Positions 24,148 to 32,344 of a stretch of DNA of 64,000 nucleotides are shown one piece after another. Each line of letters opens with the position of its first letter. The stretch's first letter is position 1. A program made the translations under genes and the position numbers. The DNA is from Flavobacterium soli DSM 19725 (GTDB taxonomy: Bacteria; Bacteroidota; Bacteroidia; Flavobacteriales; Flavobacteriaceae). The notes under the pieces were generated by a model, which saw nothing but the letters and a program-made list of their open reading frames with translations, did no database searches and had not been told where the DNA came from. The stretch covers positions 1-64,000 of the forward strand of contig NZ_AUGO01000003.1 of assembly GCF_000422705.1 (NCBI RefSeq), written 5' to 3'.

Positions 24148-24534
24148 ATGGAAACTTCAAAAATTTTAATCGGTTACTGTATTTATTTGCCAATTGCCTT
24201 ATTCTTGACTTACTTTGTCTCTAAAACACTTTTCAAAAACGGAAAGATATTTATGCTGGATATTTTTAGGGGCCGGGAAGAAATTGCCGAAGCCACAAAC
24301 AAACTTTTCGAGACGGGTTTTTACCTTTTGAATATTGGTTTTGCACTGATGATTCTAGAAATGAATTTATACCAAGATAATTATCAAGTACTTATTGAAG
24401 CCTTGAGTTATAAAATCGGCGGATTTTCTATCTATCTTGGCGTGATGTTATTCTTCAATTTATATTTTTTCTTTAGAGGAAAAAGAAAAGCAAGAGAAGC
24501 ACAAACAACAGAGAAAATTGTTTTTAAAGCTTAA
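24148..24534 (+). CDS. Membrane protein, paralogue 2 of a tandem pair
   Basis: A 128-residue, three-helix protein homologous to the preceding one, with a longer basic tail (FRGKRKAREAQTTEK). The soluble loop after helix 1 is the best conserved part, which suggests a functional surface. It is the last gene of the putative GbsR-controlled unit before the hairpin at 24543. Function unknown. Confidence 0.6.
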   Translation: METSKILIGYCIYLPIALFLTYFVSKTLFKNGKIFMLDIFRGREEIAEATNKLFETGFYLLNIGFALMILEMNLYQDNYQVLIEALSYKIGGFSIYLGVMLFFNLYFFFRGKRKAREAQTTEKIVFKA

Positions 24535-24542
24535 CTATATAC

Positions 24543-24574
24543 AACTCCGTCAGGATTAATATTCTGACGGAGTT
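24543..24574. other. Strong hairpin between genes
   Basis: AACTCCGTCAG (24543-24553) pairs perfectly with CTGACGGAGTT (24564-24574) over 10 nt. No T tract follows on either strand, so it is not a standard intrinsic terminator. It may pause or process the transcript before the SRPBCC gene. Confidence 0.6.
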
Positions 24575-24584
24575 AATCAATATT

Positions 24585-25046
24585 ATGACAAAAATCCAAA
24601 TCACAACAACCATAAAAGCTCCAATTGAAACCGTTTTCAACCTTTCGAGAAACATTGATATTCATTTGCTTTCAACCCATCAAACTAATGAAAAGGCAAT
24701 TGCGGGAAGAACTTCGGGATTGATTGAGCTAAATGAAACGGTAACTTGGAGAGGAAAACATTTTGGCCTTTATCTCAAACATAAAAGCATCATTCCAGAA
24801 ATGGATTTCCCTGTTTATTTTGTGGATGAAATGGTGAAAGGAAGCTTCAAATCCTTTCGTCACGAACATTCTTTTAAATTTGAAAATGGCCAAACGATTA
24901 TGACCGATGACATTTTCTACGAAACACCTTTTGGAATCTTTGGAAAGCTTTTCGATACATTAATATTAGAAAAACATATGGTTTCTTTCATCAAAAAAAG
25001 AAATCAAATTATAAAAGATCTAGCCGAAAATCCACAGCATAAATAA
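24585..25046 (+). CDS. SRPBCC-family (START-like) protein
   Basis: A 153-residue protein of the polyketide-cyclase/START fold, which has a hydrophobic ligand cavity. TTIKAPIETVFNLSRNID at the N-terminus and VDEMVKGSFKSFRHEHSF in the middle are the usual first helix and central strands. ILEKHMVSFIKKRNQIIK is the long C-terminal helix. It is often found beside TIGR01777 epimerases, as here. Ligand unknown. Its 3' end overlaps the convergent UbiA-like gene by 27 bases. Confidence 0.8.
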   Translation: MTKIQITTTIKAPIETVFNLSRNIDIHLLSTHQTNEKAIAGRTSGLIELNETVTWRGKHFGLYLKHKSIIPEMDFPVYFVDEMVKGSFKSFRHEHSFKFENGQTIMTDDIFYETPFGIFGKLFDTLILEKHMVSFIKKRNQIIKDLAENPQHK

Positions 25047-25832
25047 CCAGAAAACAGGAATACTTTCAACCCAAAAAGAAGTGTAATATTTGGAACGCTT
25101 TTCATTTGCAAAAAGCATAAAAAGGGTTGTTACAATTACCAAAATAGCATTTATAAAAAGTTGGCTTGTATCAAAATTCGTTTTAAAAAATTCTAAAAAA
25201 TAAAACGGAATCAATAAAATAAGCCCGAGAACTTTGGTCTTCTTTACTCCTATTTTCTGTGGAACGGTTTCCAAAGCGGGATCATCTGTCCTTAAATCGA
25301 TTATTTCGAAAATTAATATTAAAATGATGACCAATAGAAACCGCTGACAACACTTGAGAATTACATCAGAAAACATATCTGTTCCAGTATTCATCAAAGG
25401 CAATAAAGTCGTCACTCCCGACCAACAGATGGCTACAATATAAATCTTAACACCACTCCAGTTTCGTATATTTTTTTTCTTTGAAAATACAGGAACGGTG
25501 TATAAAAAAGTTAATCCGAAGAAAATAATAGCGGTAATTTGAGTCACTCTTTCCAAACAAAAAAAGAAATAGGCTGAAGCCAAAAGCGAGAGGATGCTCA
25601 AAACCGCAATGGCTTTCAACTCCATCCACAATGGCCTTTTATTTCTGAAAAAGTCTTCATATTTGATAAAATTATAACCGAAAATTGTTCCGAAAAAAGC
25701 AAAGCCTGCCATTGGTAAATCAAATGGATTTCGGAACATGTGATTGGTCATCAAGACCAATGAAAGTACGGCAATAGCAACGTGAATACTTCCGTTGAGA
25801 TAAAAATCAAATACTTGCCTGATACTCTTCAT
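25020..25832 (-). CDS. UbiA-like integral membrane protein
   Basis: A 270-residue protein with about eight membrane helices, resembling UbiA prenyltransferases in layout. The two Asp-rich spots that bind prenyl diphosphate and Mg are altered. The first is FGYNFIKYEDFF in place of NDxxDxxxD. The second, EIIDLRTDDPALETVP, still looks like the D-x-x-x-D site followed by a conserved TVP. It could have a specialised or lost activity. The promoter region is shared with gcvP, which diverges from it. Confidence 0.6.
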   Translation of the reverse strand: MKSIRQVFDFYLNGSIHVAIAVLSLVLMTNHMFRNPFDLPMAGFAFFGTIFGYNFIKYEDFFRNKRPLWMELKAIAVLSILSLLASAYFFFCLERVTQITAIIFFGLTFLYTVPVFSKKKNIRNWSGVKIYIVAICWSGVTTLLPLMNTGTDMFSDVILKCCQRFLLVIILILIFEIIDLRTDDPALETVPQKIGVKKTKVLGLILLIPFYFLEFFKTNFDTSQLFINAILVIVTTLFMLFANEKRSKYYTSFWVESIPVFWLFMLWIFG

Positions 25833-25930
25833 ACTTACAAAAATAACGAATCAAACAAAAACACTTGTTAAAACTTTAAAAAATCACAAAATCACTTTAA
25901 AAAACACCTCAATTATTTATTATTTATGAG

Positions 25931-25938
25931 TAAATTTG
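25931..25938 (+). promoter_or_regulatory. -7 promoter element of gcvP
   Basis: TAAATTTG is a perfect TAnnTTTG element 29 bases before ATG 25968. It lies inside an upstream in-frame extension starting at 25926, which therefore is unlikely to be translated. No clear -33 TTTG was found. Confidence 0.5.
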
Positions 25939-25967
25939 TGCCTCAAAAAACAACCCACTTTTTTAAT

Positions 25968-28817
25968 ATGAAAACAGATGCTTTTGCTTTAAGACATATC
26001 GGTCCAAGAGAAAATGATTTACAACACATGTTACATACGATTGGTGCCGAATCGATAGAGCAATTAATATATGAGACGCTTCCAGATGATATCCGTTTGA
26101 AAGCGCCTTTGAATCTTGAACCTGCCTTGACTGAATATGAGTTTTTGAATCACATCCAGCAATTAGGAAATAAAAATAAGGTATTCAAATCGTATATCGG
26201 TTTGGGATACCACCCAGCAATTGTCCCTGCTGCAATTCAAAGAAATGTTTTTGAAAACCCAGGATGGTACACGGCTTATACTCCGTACCAGGCCGAAATT
26301 GCACAAGGTCGTCTTGAGGCTTTATTGAATTACCAAACCACTGTTATCGAACTTTCTGGGATGGAAATTGCAAATGCTTCGCTTCTAGACGAAGGTACTG
26401 CTGCTGCTGAAGCAATGGCGTTACTTTTTGACGTTAGAACAAGAGACCAAAAGAAAAACAACGTTAATAAATTTTTCGTTTCAGAAGAAATCTTACCACA
26501 GACTTTATCGGTTTTAGAGACACGTTCTACTCCAATTGGGGTTGAATTGGTTATTGGAAACCACGAAGAGTTTGCCTTTGGAGATGATTTCTTTGGAGCA
26601 ATTCTTCAATATCCAGGAAAATTCGGTCAGGTTTATGATTATGCTGGATTTATCTCAAAAGCAAAATCAAATGACATCAAAGTTGCAGTTGCAGCTGATA
26701 TTTTGAGTTTGGTTCGACTAACTTCTCCTGGAGAATTAGGAGCTGATGTAGTAGTTGGAACCACACAACGTTTCGGAATCCCTATGGGTTATGGAGGTCC
26801 TCACGCTGCATTTTTTGCAACAAAAGAAGAATACAAAAGAAGCATGCCAGGAAGAATCATCGGTGTAACGGTTGATACCAACGGAAACCGTGCACTTCGT
26901 ATGGCTTTGCAAACACGTGAACAACACATCAAACGCGAAAAAGCAACTTCAAATATTTGTACGGCTCAAGTACTTTTGGCAGTTATGGCCGGAATGTATG
27001 CCGTTTACCACGGTCCTAAAGGATTGGAATATATTGCTGATAAAGTTCACGCTTCGGCTGTTACAACTTCAGAAGCTTTGAATAAATTAGGCGTTTACCA
27101 AACGAATACTGCATTTTTTGACACTATTGTTGTTAAGGCTGATGCTAAAAAAGTAAAAGCAATTGCAGAACAGAACGAAGTGAACTTCTATTATATTGAC
27201 AACGAAACGATTTCGATTTCATTTAACGAAACGACTTCAATTTCAGACATCAATACAATCCTTTCTATTTTTGCGGAAGCAGTAGGAAAAGAAACCGTAA
27301 AAGTTTCTGAATTGACAAATCAAACCAATTATCCGGATGCAGTTGCCAGAACAAGCACGTTCTTGACACACGATGTTTTCAACAAACACCATTCAGAAAC
27401 GGCTTTGATGCGTTATATCAAAATGTTAGAACGTAAGGATTTGGCTTTGAATCATTCAATGATTTCACTAGGTTCTTGTACGATGAAATTGAATGCTGCT
27501 GCAGAAATGTTGCCTTTGAGTATGCCAAATTGGAACAGTATTCACCCATTTGCTCCAGTAGAACAAGCTCAAGGTTACCAATTAATGCTAAAGAAATTAG
27601 AAGAGCAATTGAACGTTGTAACTGGTTTTGCAGGAACAACTTTACAGCCTAATTCTGGTGCTCAAGGCGAATATGCCGGTTTGATGGTGATTCGTGCTTA
27701 TCACCATTCTCGTGGCGATTTTCACAGAAATGTATGTTTGATTCCAGCTTCGGCTCACGGAACAAACCCTGCTTCGGCAGCTTTGGCAGGAATGCAAATT
27801 ATCGTGACCAAAACTATGGAAAACGGTAATATCGATGTTGAAGATTTAAGAGCAAAAGCAATCGAGCACAAAGATAATCTGTCTTGCCTGATGGTAACCT
27901 ATCCTTCTACTCACGGAGTTTATGAAGCCTCTATTATTGAAATTACAAATTTGATTCACGAAAATGGTGGACAAGTTTATATGGATGGTGCCAATATGAA
28001 TGCCCAAGTTGGATTGACCAATCCTGCAACAATTGGAGCTGACGTTTGCCACTTGAATTTACACAAAACATTCGCCATTCCTCACGGAGGTGGTGGACCA
28101 GGAGTTGGTCCAATTTGTGTAGCAGCACATTTAGTTCCGTTCTTGCCTACAAACCCAATTATTCCAACTGGAGGAGAAAATGCTATTTCTGCTATTTCTG
28201 CTGCACCTTGGGGTTCTGCTTTGGTTTGCTTGATTTCTTATGGATACATCACAATGCTTGGTGCAGAAGGTTTGACCGATGCTACAAGATATGCTATCCT
28301 AAATGCAAATTACATCAAAGCAAGATTGACAGGTCACTACGATACTTTATATTCTGGAGAAATGGGTCGTGCAGCTCACGAAATGATCATCGAATGCCGT
28401 CCTTTTAAAGAAAAAGGAATCGAAGTAACCGATATCGCAAAACGTTTGATGGACTATGGTTTCCATGCTCCAACGGTATCCTTCCCTGTTGCTGGAACTT
28501 TAATGATTGAACCTACAGAAAGTGAAAACCTGGAGGAACTGGATCGTTTTTGTGATGCTATGATTTCGATTAGAAAAGAAATTGAAGCATCTACTTCAAA
28601 CGATAAAAACAACGTTTTGAAAAATGCTCCTCATACTTTAGCAATGTTGACAACCGACAACTGGGATTTCCCTTACACAAGAGAAGCCGCTGCATTTCCG
28701 TTGGAATATATTTCAGACAACAAATTCTGGCCATCTGTTAGAAGAGTTGATGATGCTTATGGAGACCGAAACTTGATTTGTTCTTGTGCTCCAATTGAAG
28801 CTTACATGGAAAATTAA
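25968..28817 (+). CDS. gcvP: Glycine dehydrogenase (decarboxylating), P protein of the glycine cleavage system
   Basis: A 949-residue PLP enzyme that decarboxylates glycine and transfers the methylamine to lipoylated H protein. RHIGPRENDLQHML opens the protein, as in other P proteins. The PLP lysine is Lys700 in HLNLHKTFAIPHGGGGPG. Both halves of the fused single-chain form are intact. ATG 25968 was chosen because conservation starts there and a -7 element lies just upstream. gcvT and gcvH are not in the window. A terminator follows. Confidence 0.96.
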   Translation: MKTDAFALRHIGPRENDLQHMLHTIGAESIEQLIYETLPDDIRLKAPLNLEPALTEYEFLNHIQQLGNKNKVFKSYIGLGYHPAIVPAAIQRNVFENPGWYTAYTPYQAEIAQGRLEALLNYQTTVIELSGMEIANASLLDEGTAAAEAMALLFDVRTRDQKKNNVNKFFVSEEILPQTLSVLETRSTPIGVELVIGNHEEFAFGDDFFGAILQYPGKFGQVYDYAGFISKAKSNDIKVAVAADILSLVRLTSPGELGADVVVGTTQRFGIPMGYGGPHAAFFATKEEYKRSMPGRIIGVTVDTNGNRALRMALQTREQHIKREKATSNICTAQVLLAVMAGMYAVYHGPKGLEYIADKVHASAVTTSEALNKLGVYQTNTAFFDTIVVKADAKKVKAIAEQNEVNFYYIDNETISISFNETTSISDINTILSIFAEAVGKETVKVSELTNQTNYPDAVARTSTFLTHDVFNKHHSETALMRYIKMLERKDLALNHSMISLGSCTMKLNAAAEMLPLSMPNWNSIHPFAPVEQAQGYQLMLKKLEEQLNVVTGFAGTTLQPNSGAQGEYAGLMVIRAYHHSRGDFHRNVCLIPASAHGTNPASAALAGMQIIVTKTMENGNIDVEDLRAKAIEHKDNLSCLMVTYPSTHGVYEASIIEITNLIHENGGQVYMDGANMNAQVGLTNPATIGADVCHLNLHKTFAIPHGGGGPGVGPICVAAHLVPFLPTNPIIPTGGENAISAISAAPWGSALVCLISYGYITMLGAEGLTDATRYAILNANYIKARLTGHYDTLYSGEMGRAAHEMIIECRPFKEKGIEVTDIAKRLMDYGFHAPTVSFPVAGTLMIEPTESENLEELDRFCDAMISIRKEIEASTSNDKNNVLKNAPHTLAMLTTDNWDFPYTREAAAFPLEYISDNKFWPSVRRVDDAYGDRNLICSCAPIEAYMEN

Positions 28818-28837
28818 AAAAAATAAAAAAATCTTAC

Positions 28838-28870
28838 AAAAAAGTTCTGAATATTCAGAACTTTTTTTTT
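28838..28870 (+). terminator. Intrinsic terminator after gcvP
   Basis: A perfect stem AAAAAAGTTCTGAA (28838-28851) / TTCAGAACTTTTTT (28854-28867) runs into further T residues. Confidence 0.85.
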
Positions 28871-28904
28871 ATCATTGCATTTCACAAACCAACCCCATGA
28901 AGCT

Positions 28905-30251
28905 TTGTATTATCAGAAATTTATAATTATTTTTTTACTTTTTAACTGTTTTTTTTGTTATTCGCAAAAAAGGAATTTTGATTATTCCCCTCGAAATAAT
29001 GATTCTATTGAGTCCTATATTAAAGCGATCTCCCAAAAAAAAATACAAAAATTTCAAGGACGACATCAGAAAGAAATTACTCAGATTATTGAAGAACGGA
29101 GAGTAGATTTTTTAAAAAGTATCAAGGATAGCACTTACATTTTTGACAAGAAAATTAATTCCTACTTAAACTCAATTCTGAGACAAATCTACATATCCAA
29201 TCCTCAAATCGACAAAAAAGATTTTTATTTCTTTATAAATAAATCTCCGATACCAAATGCGGCTTGTTATGGCAATGGAATTTTCACAATAAATCTAGGT
29301 CTTTTCAATATAATTGAAAGCGATGATGAGTTGGCGTTTATTATTTGTCATGAAATCGCACATTATATATTAGAACATAATGATAAAAGTTTGCTTGGAT
29401 ATGTTGAAACCTACAATTCTAAAGAAAATAAAAAGAAAATAAATAAGGCCAGCAATAATAGGTATGGAAGGCGTCAGGCAGTTTCTGCATTGGTAAAAGA
29501 TTTGAGTTATAATTTTTTAAGAAGAAGTAGAACTGCTGAAACCCAAGCAGATTCATTGGGATTTGTTCTATTAAGTAAGACTAAATTCAATAAATCGGCT
29601 GGAATAAAAGCTTTAAAAAAGTTGGATATGTCTAATGAAATATTCTTTGCAACTGATACACAGATACGAAAACATTTTGATTTTGAAACCTATCCTTTTA
29701 AAGAAGTATGGCTCAACAAAGACGAAACACTTTTTGACCTGAAAGAAAAAGCCGATGATTTTGCATTAGACAAGGATTCTCTTAAAACACATCCAGATAT
29801 GCCTATACGGGTGAAAGAACTCGAAAAATTTTATAGTACCGAAAATGCCATAAGCCCATCTTTAGACCTGAAAGAAATAAAAAATATTGTTGCTGAGAGA
29901 AGCATTGATATTTTCATCGATATATCAAGGATTGATTTAGCCCTTTATCAAGTTTTAACTTTGCACAACAACAATCAAATTGAAGAAACTGCTTATTGTA
30001 ATACTGTTGTAGATATTTTAAAGAAAACCTACGATTTAAAATCAAGTCATAGATTTGGTAAATATGTAAGTCCCGTGAGTCCTTTTTCAGATGAAAAATA
30101 CTTAAATGAAGTTCGCACTTTCTTACATAATATAGAACTGAAAAACATTCGGAAGATAGGATTGCAGTTTTGCATGAAATATGAAAAGCAAATGGCTCAA
30201 AATCCTGATTTCATAAAAACAACCGCTTTTTTCTATAAACTAAACCCTTAA
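28905..30251 (+). CDS. Secreted M48-type zinc metallopeptidase, start codon uncertain
   Basis: An exported metallopeptidase of about 448 residues. The zinc site is HEIAHYILEH (first His at about residue 149), and the third ligand is probably the Glu in RTAETQADSLGF. A hydrophobic signal peptide (KFIIIFLLFNCFFCYSQ) is clear, yet no in-frame ATG precedes it. The frame is open back to a TTG at 28875, and TTG at 28905 gives the most natural signal peptide. The only nearby ATG (28897) is in another frame and hits a stop after nine codons. A start change or a small indel is possible. The frame opens only a few bases after the gcvP terminator. Confidence 0.75.
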   Translation: MYYQKFIIIFLLFNCFFCYSQKRNFDYSPRNNDSIESYIKAISQKKIQKFQGRHQKEITQIIEERRVDFLKSIKDSTYIFDKKINSYLNSILRQIYISNPQIDKKDFYFFINKSPIPNAACYGNGIFTINLGLFNIIESDDELAFIICHEIAHYILEHNDKSLLGYVETYNSKENKKKINKASNNRYGRRQAVSALVKDLSYNFLRRSRTAETQADSLGFVLLSKTKFNKSAGIKALKKLDMSNEIFFATDTQIRKHFDFETYPFKEVWLNKDETLFDLKEKADDFALDKDSLKTHPDMPIRVKELEKFYSTENAISPSLDLKEIKNIVAERSIDIFIDISRIDLALYQVLTLHNNNQIEETAYCNTVVDILKKTYDLKSSHRFGKYVSPVSPFSDEKYLNEVRTFLHNIELKNIRKIGLQFCMKYEKQMAQNPDFIKTTAFFYKLNP

Positions 30252-30260
30252 CAACAAAAC

Positions 30261-31802
30261 ATGAAAAACAAATTCCTACTAGCATTACTGTTGATGCTAA
30301 CTACACAAATGTATTGCCAGACAAGTAAAATCAACGAGGTAAACACATTTGTCCTCCGAAACTCTGGTGCCATCCTAGATAAGAATAAAGATGTAGATGG
30401 CTATTACTTTTTTTATATGATGGATAAACTAAAAAAAGGAAAACGAGAATTTGCCATACAGCTTCTCGATAAAAATTTAGTCGAAGTAGCAAAGAAAACC
30501 TATATTGATGACAAGAATACCTTTTTGATGAAAAGCAGCTTTAACAATCAAGGAATGATGTTTGCCATGGCCAATTTTTCGAAGGAAAAAATTACTTTAT
30601 TATCCTATGACAAACAGGCTAATTTAACAGGAACTCATGAAATTCCTTTAGAGAGCAAAGAAATAAAATACTATCAATTGCAACAAGCTTCGGGTGATTT
30701 CAATGTTCTTTTCCCTGTTGAAGACAAAGGTTTCATCTTCAACAAATTGGAAGACAACAAAAAAATAGGTTATTCCTTAAAATATTATCCTACAGACGGA
30801 GGAAAAGCTTGGACCTATAGTTCTCCAGAAAAATCAAAAGAAATACTTTCTATCAACCCTATAGAAGTTAACAAAGATGTTGTGGTTGCATTAGAATTTT
30901 CACGACCAAATTTACTTTCAAGAAAAGTTACTATAACAACCATAGTAATTGATGTAAATACAGGAAAACTTTTATTTGAAAGAGAATACAGCAAAAGCAA
31001 CAATCCAAGATTAATTACTAATGCTTTCCTCAACAATGACAATTCTGTCGTTTTTATGGGTGAATATTTTAAAAACGGAGACAATATTTTTGATGATAGA
31101 AGTTTAGGACTTTTTACCGAAATAATCGATTTTTCTGGAAAAACAATCAAAGAAAATCTTATTACATGGAAAGATGATGTTGCAAAATTAATGAAGGTAA
31201 AAGAAGTTAGTAAGATAAAAGACAAAGGTTACATCTATTTTCACGACATTGTTAGAACAAATACAAACGAATATTATGCCATTGGAGAATACTATAAAAA
31301 AACAATAAGTGCTGGAGGTACAGCATTGGCTGTACTTGGTGCAATGGGTGGTGGTGTTGGTAATGTTGGAGCAACAAATCTAACAATTACAGATGCTGTC
31401 ATTTTTAAATTTGATTCTGAATTTCAATTAAAAAGTATAAAAGAATTTGATAAAGGAAAATCTAAAGCTCCAAGTTACGATTTTGGAAGTCCACAATTAA
31501 GTGCCCATACGATGAGTGCTTTAGGCTACTTCGATTATGAATACACCCAAATTGACAAACAAAATGATCGTTTTTATGCTTGTTTCATTGATTATGAACG
31601 ATTGAAAGGCGAAAAAAACAAAAGCGCTTTCAAAACTATCATTTATGATGAGGGAGAATTAACCGAAGATAAAATCTACCTTAGCAATAAAGATAAAACT
31701 TTCAAAGTATTGCCTGGAAAAGTAGGGAATGTATTATTGGTGGAATATGATAAAAAGAAGAAAGAAATCAATTTACATTTAGAAAAACTAAATATTAAGT
31801 AA
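30261..31802 (+). CDS. Large secreted protein of unknown function
   Basis: A 513-residue protein with a signal peptide ending near QMYCQ. The body is rich in beta strands with repeated short motifs such as FVLRNSGAILDKNKDVDGYY and VIFKFDSEF, reminiscent of beta-propeller-like periplasmic proteins. A Gly/Ala-rich hydrophobic insert (about residues 351-371) is unusual. It starts nine bases after the M48 peptidase, so the two are likely co-expressed and may act together on envelope proteins. I cannot place the family with confidence (possibly DUF6770). Confidence 0.6.
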   Translation: MKNKFLLALLLMLTTQMYCQTSKINEVNTFVLRNSGAILDKNKDVDGYYFFYMMDKLKKGKREFAIQLLDKNLVEVAKKTYIDDKNTFLMKSSFNNQGMMFAMANFSKEKITLLSYDKQANLTGTHEIPLESKEIKYYQLQQASGDFNVLFPVEDKGFIFNKLEDNKKIGYSLKYYPTDGGKAWTYSSPEKSKEILSINPIEVNKDVVVALEFSRPNLLSRKVTITTIVIDVNTGKLLFEREYSKSNNPRLITNAFLNNDNSVVFMGEYFKNGDNIFDDRSLGLFTEIIDFSGKTIKENLITWKDDVAKLMKVKEVSKIKDKGYIYFHDIVRTNTNEYYAIGEYYKKTISAGGTALAVLGAMGGGVGNVGATNLTITDAVIFKFDSEFQLKSIKEFDKGKSKAPSYDFGSPQLSAHTMSALGYFDYEYTQIDKQNDRFYACFIDYERLKGEKNKSAFKTIIYDEGELTEDKIYLSNKDKTFKVLPGKVGNVLLVEYDKKKKEINLHLEKLNIK

Positions 31803-31810
31803 TACAATAC

Positions 31811-31841
31811 AAAACCCGGCTCGTTCGGGTTTTATTTTTTT
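31811..31841 (+). terminator. Intrinsic terminator
   Basis: AAAACCCG (31811-31818) pairs with CGGGTTTT (31826-31833), followed by a T tract that runs to two bases before the hemoglobin start codon. Confidence 0.8.
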
Positions 31842-31843
31842 TT

Positions 31844-32221
31844 ATGAATGACATCGAAAATACCGACGACCTCTACAAACTTGTGAACGAGTTCTATAAA
31901 AAATTGCTTTCCGATTCTTCCATTAGTTACATCTTTACCGATGTGGTAAAAATCAATCTAGAAGAACATTTGCCGATTCTGGTCACTTTTTGGTCACAAT
32001 CACTCTTTAACACAGGTGGATATTTCAATAATCTGACGCAAATGCATTTGGATATCAGCAAAAAAGAATATTTAACACCCGAATTGTTCAAAATTTGGCT
32101 CAACCATTTCAATACTACTGTAAATGAATTATTTACAGGATCAAATGCTGAAAAAATTAAGACACAAGCCCTTAATATAGCAACGGTGCTTGAGATAAAA
32201 ACCCGTCAAGAAAGGAAATAA
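31844..32221 (+). CDS. Group III truncated hemoglobin
   Basis: A 125-residue 2-on-2 globin. His68 in TQMHLDISKKEY is the expected proximal heme ligand. FWSQSLFNTGGY just before it and FKIWLNHFNTTVNELF after it are group III features. Members bind O2 very tightly and, in Campylobacter, are linked to NO or low-oxygen responses. It starts immediately after a terminator tail and has no visible FNR box, unlike the oxidase genes, so its regulation is unclear. Confidence 0.85.
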   Translation: MNDIENTDDLYKLVNEFYKKLLSDSSISYIFTDVVKINLEEHLPILVTFWSQSLFNTGGYFNNLTQMHLDISKKEYLTPELFKIWLNHFNTTVNELFTGSNAEKIKTQALNIATVLEIKTRQERK

Positions 32222-32269
32222 GTTGCATTATTGTTAATTTTTTTAACAATTTTTAACAATTTCACAATT

Positions 32270-32283
32270 GTATGCATGCATAC
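32270..32283. other. Perfect 14-bp palindrome upstream of the KAS III-like gene
   Basis: GTATGCATGCATAC is self-complementary and lies 61 bases before ATG 32345. A second dyad, ATTGTTAA (32230-32237) / TTAACAAT (32243-32250), lies upstream. A regulator binding site is possible. It does not match the FNR core TGAT-N4-ATCA. Confidence 0.4.
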
Positions 32284-32344
32284 TAAATTTTATGTTTCAG
32301 GTTCAAATATAATTTATAAATTAGCTATACTTATACCAATTAAA

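Noticed and set aside
24543..24574. Intrinsic terminator
   Set aside because: The stem is strong but no T tract follows on either strand; kept only as a hairpin.
32270..32283. Fourth FNR site
   Set aside because: GTATGCATGCATAC lacks the TGAT-N4-ATCA core and no TTTG element is at the 26-nt distance.
32231..32344. 38-residue N-terminal extension of the KAS III-like enzyme
   Set aside because: It has no counterpart in the family and covers AT-rich palindromic promoter-like DNA.
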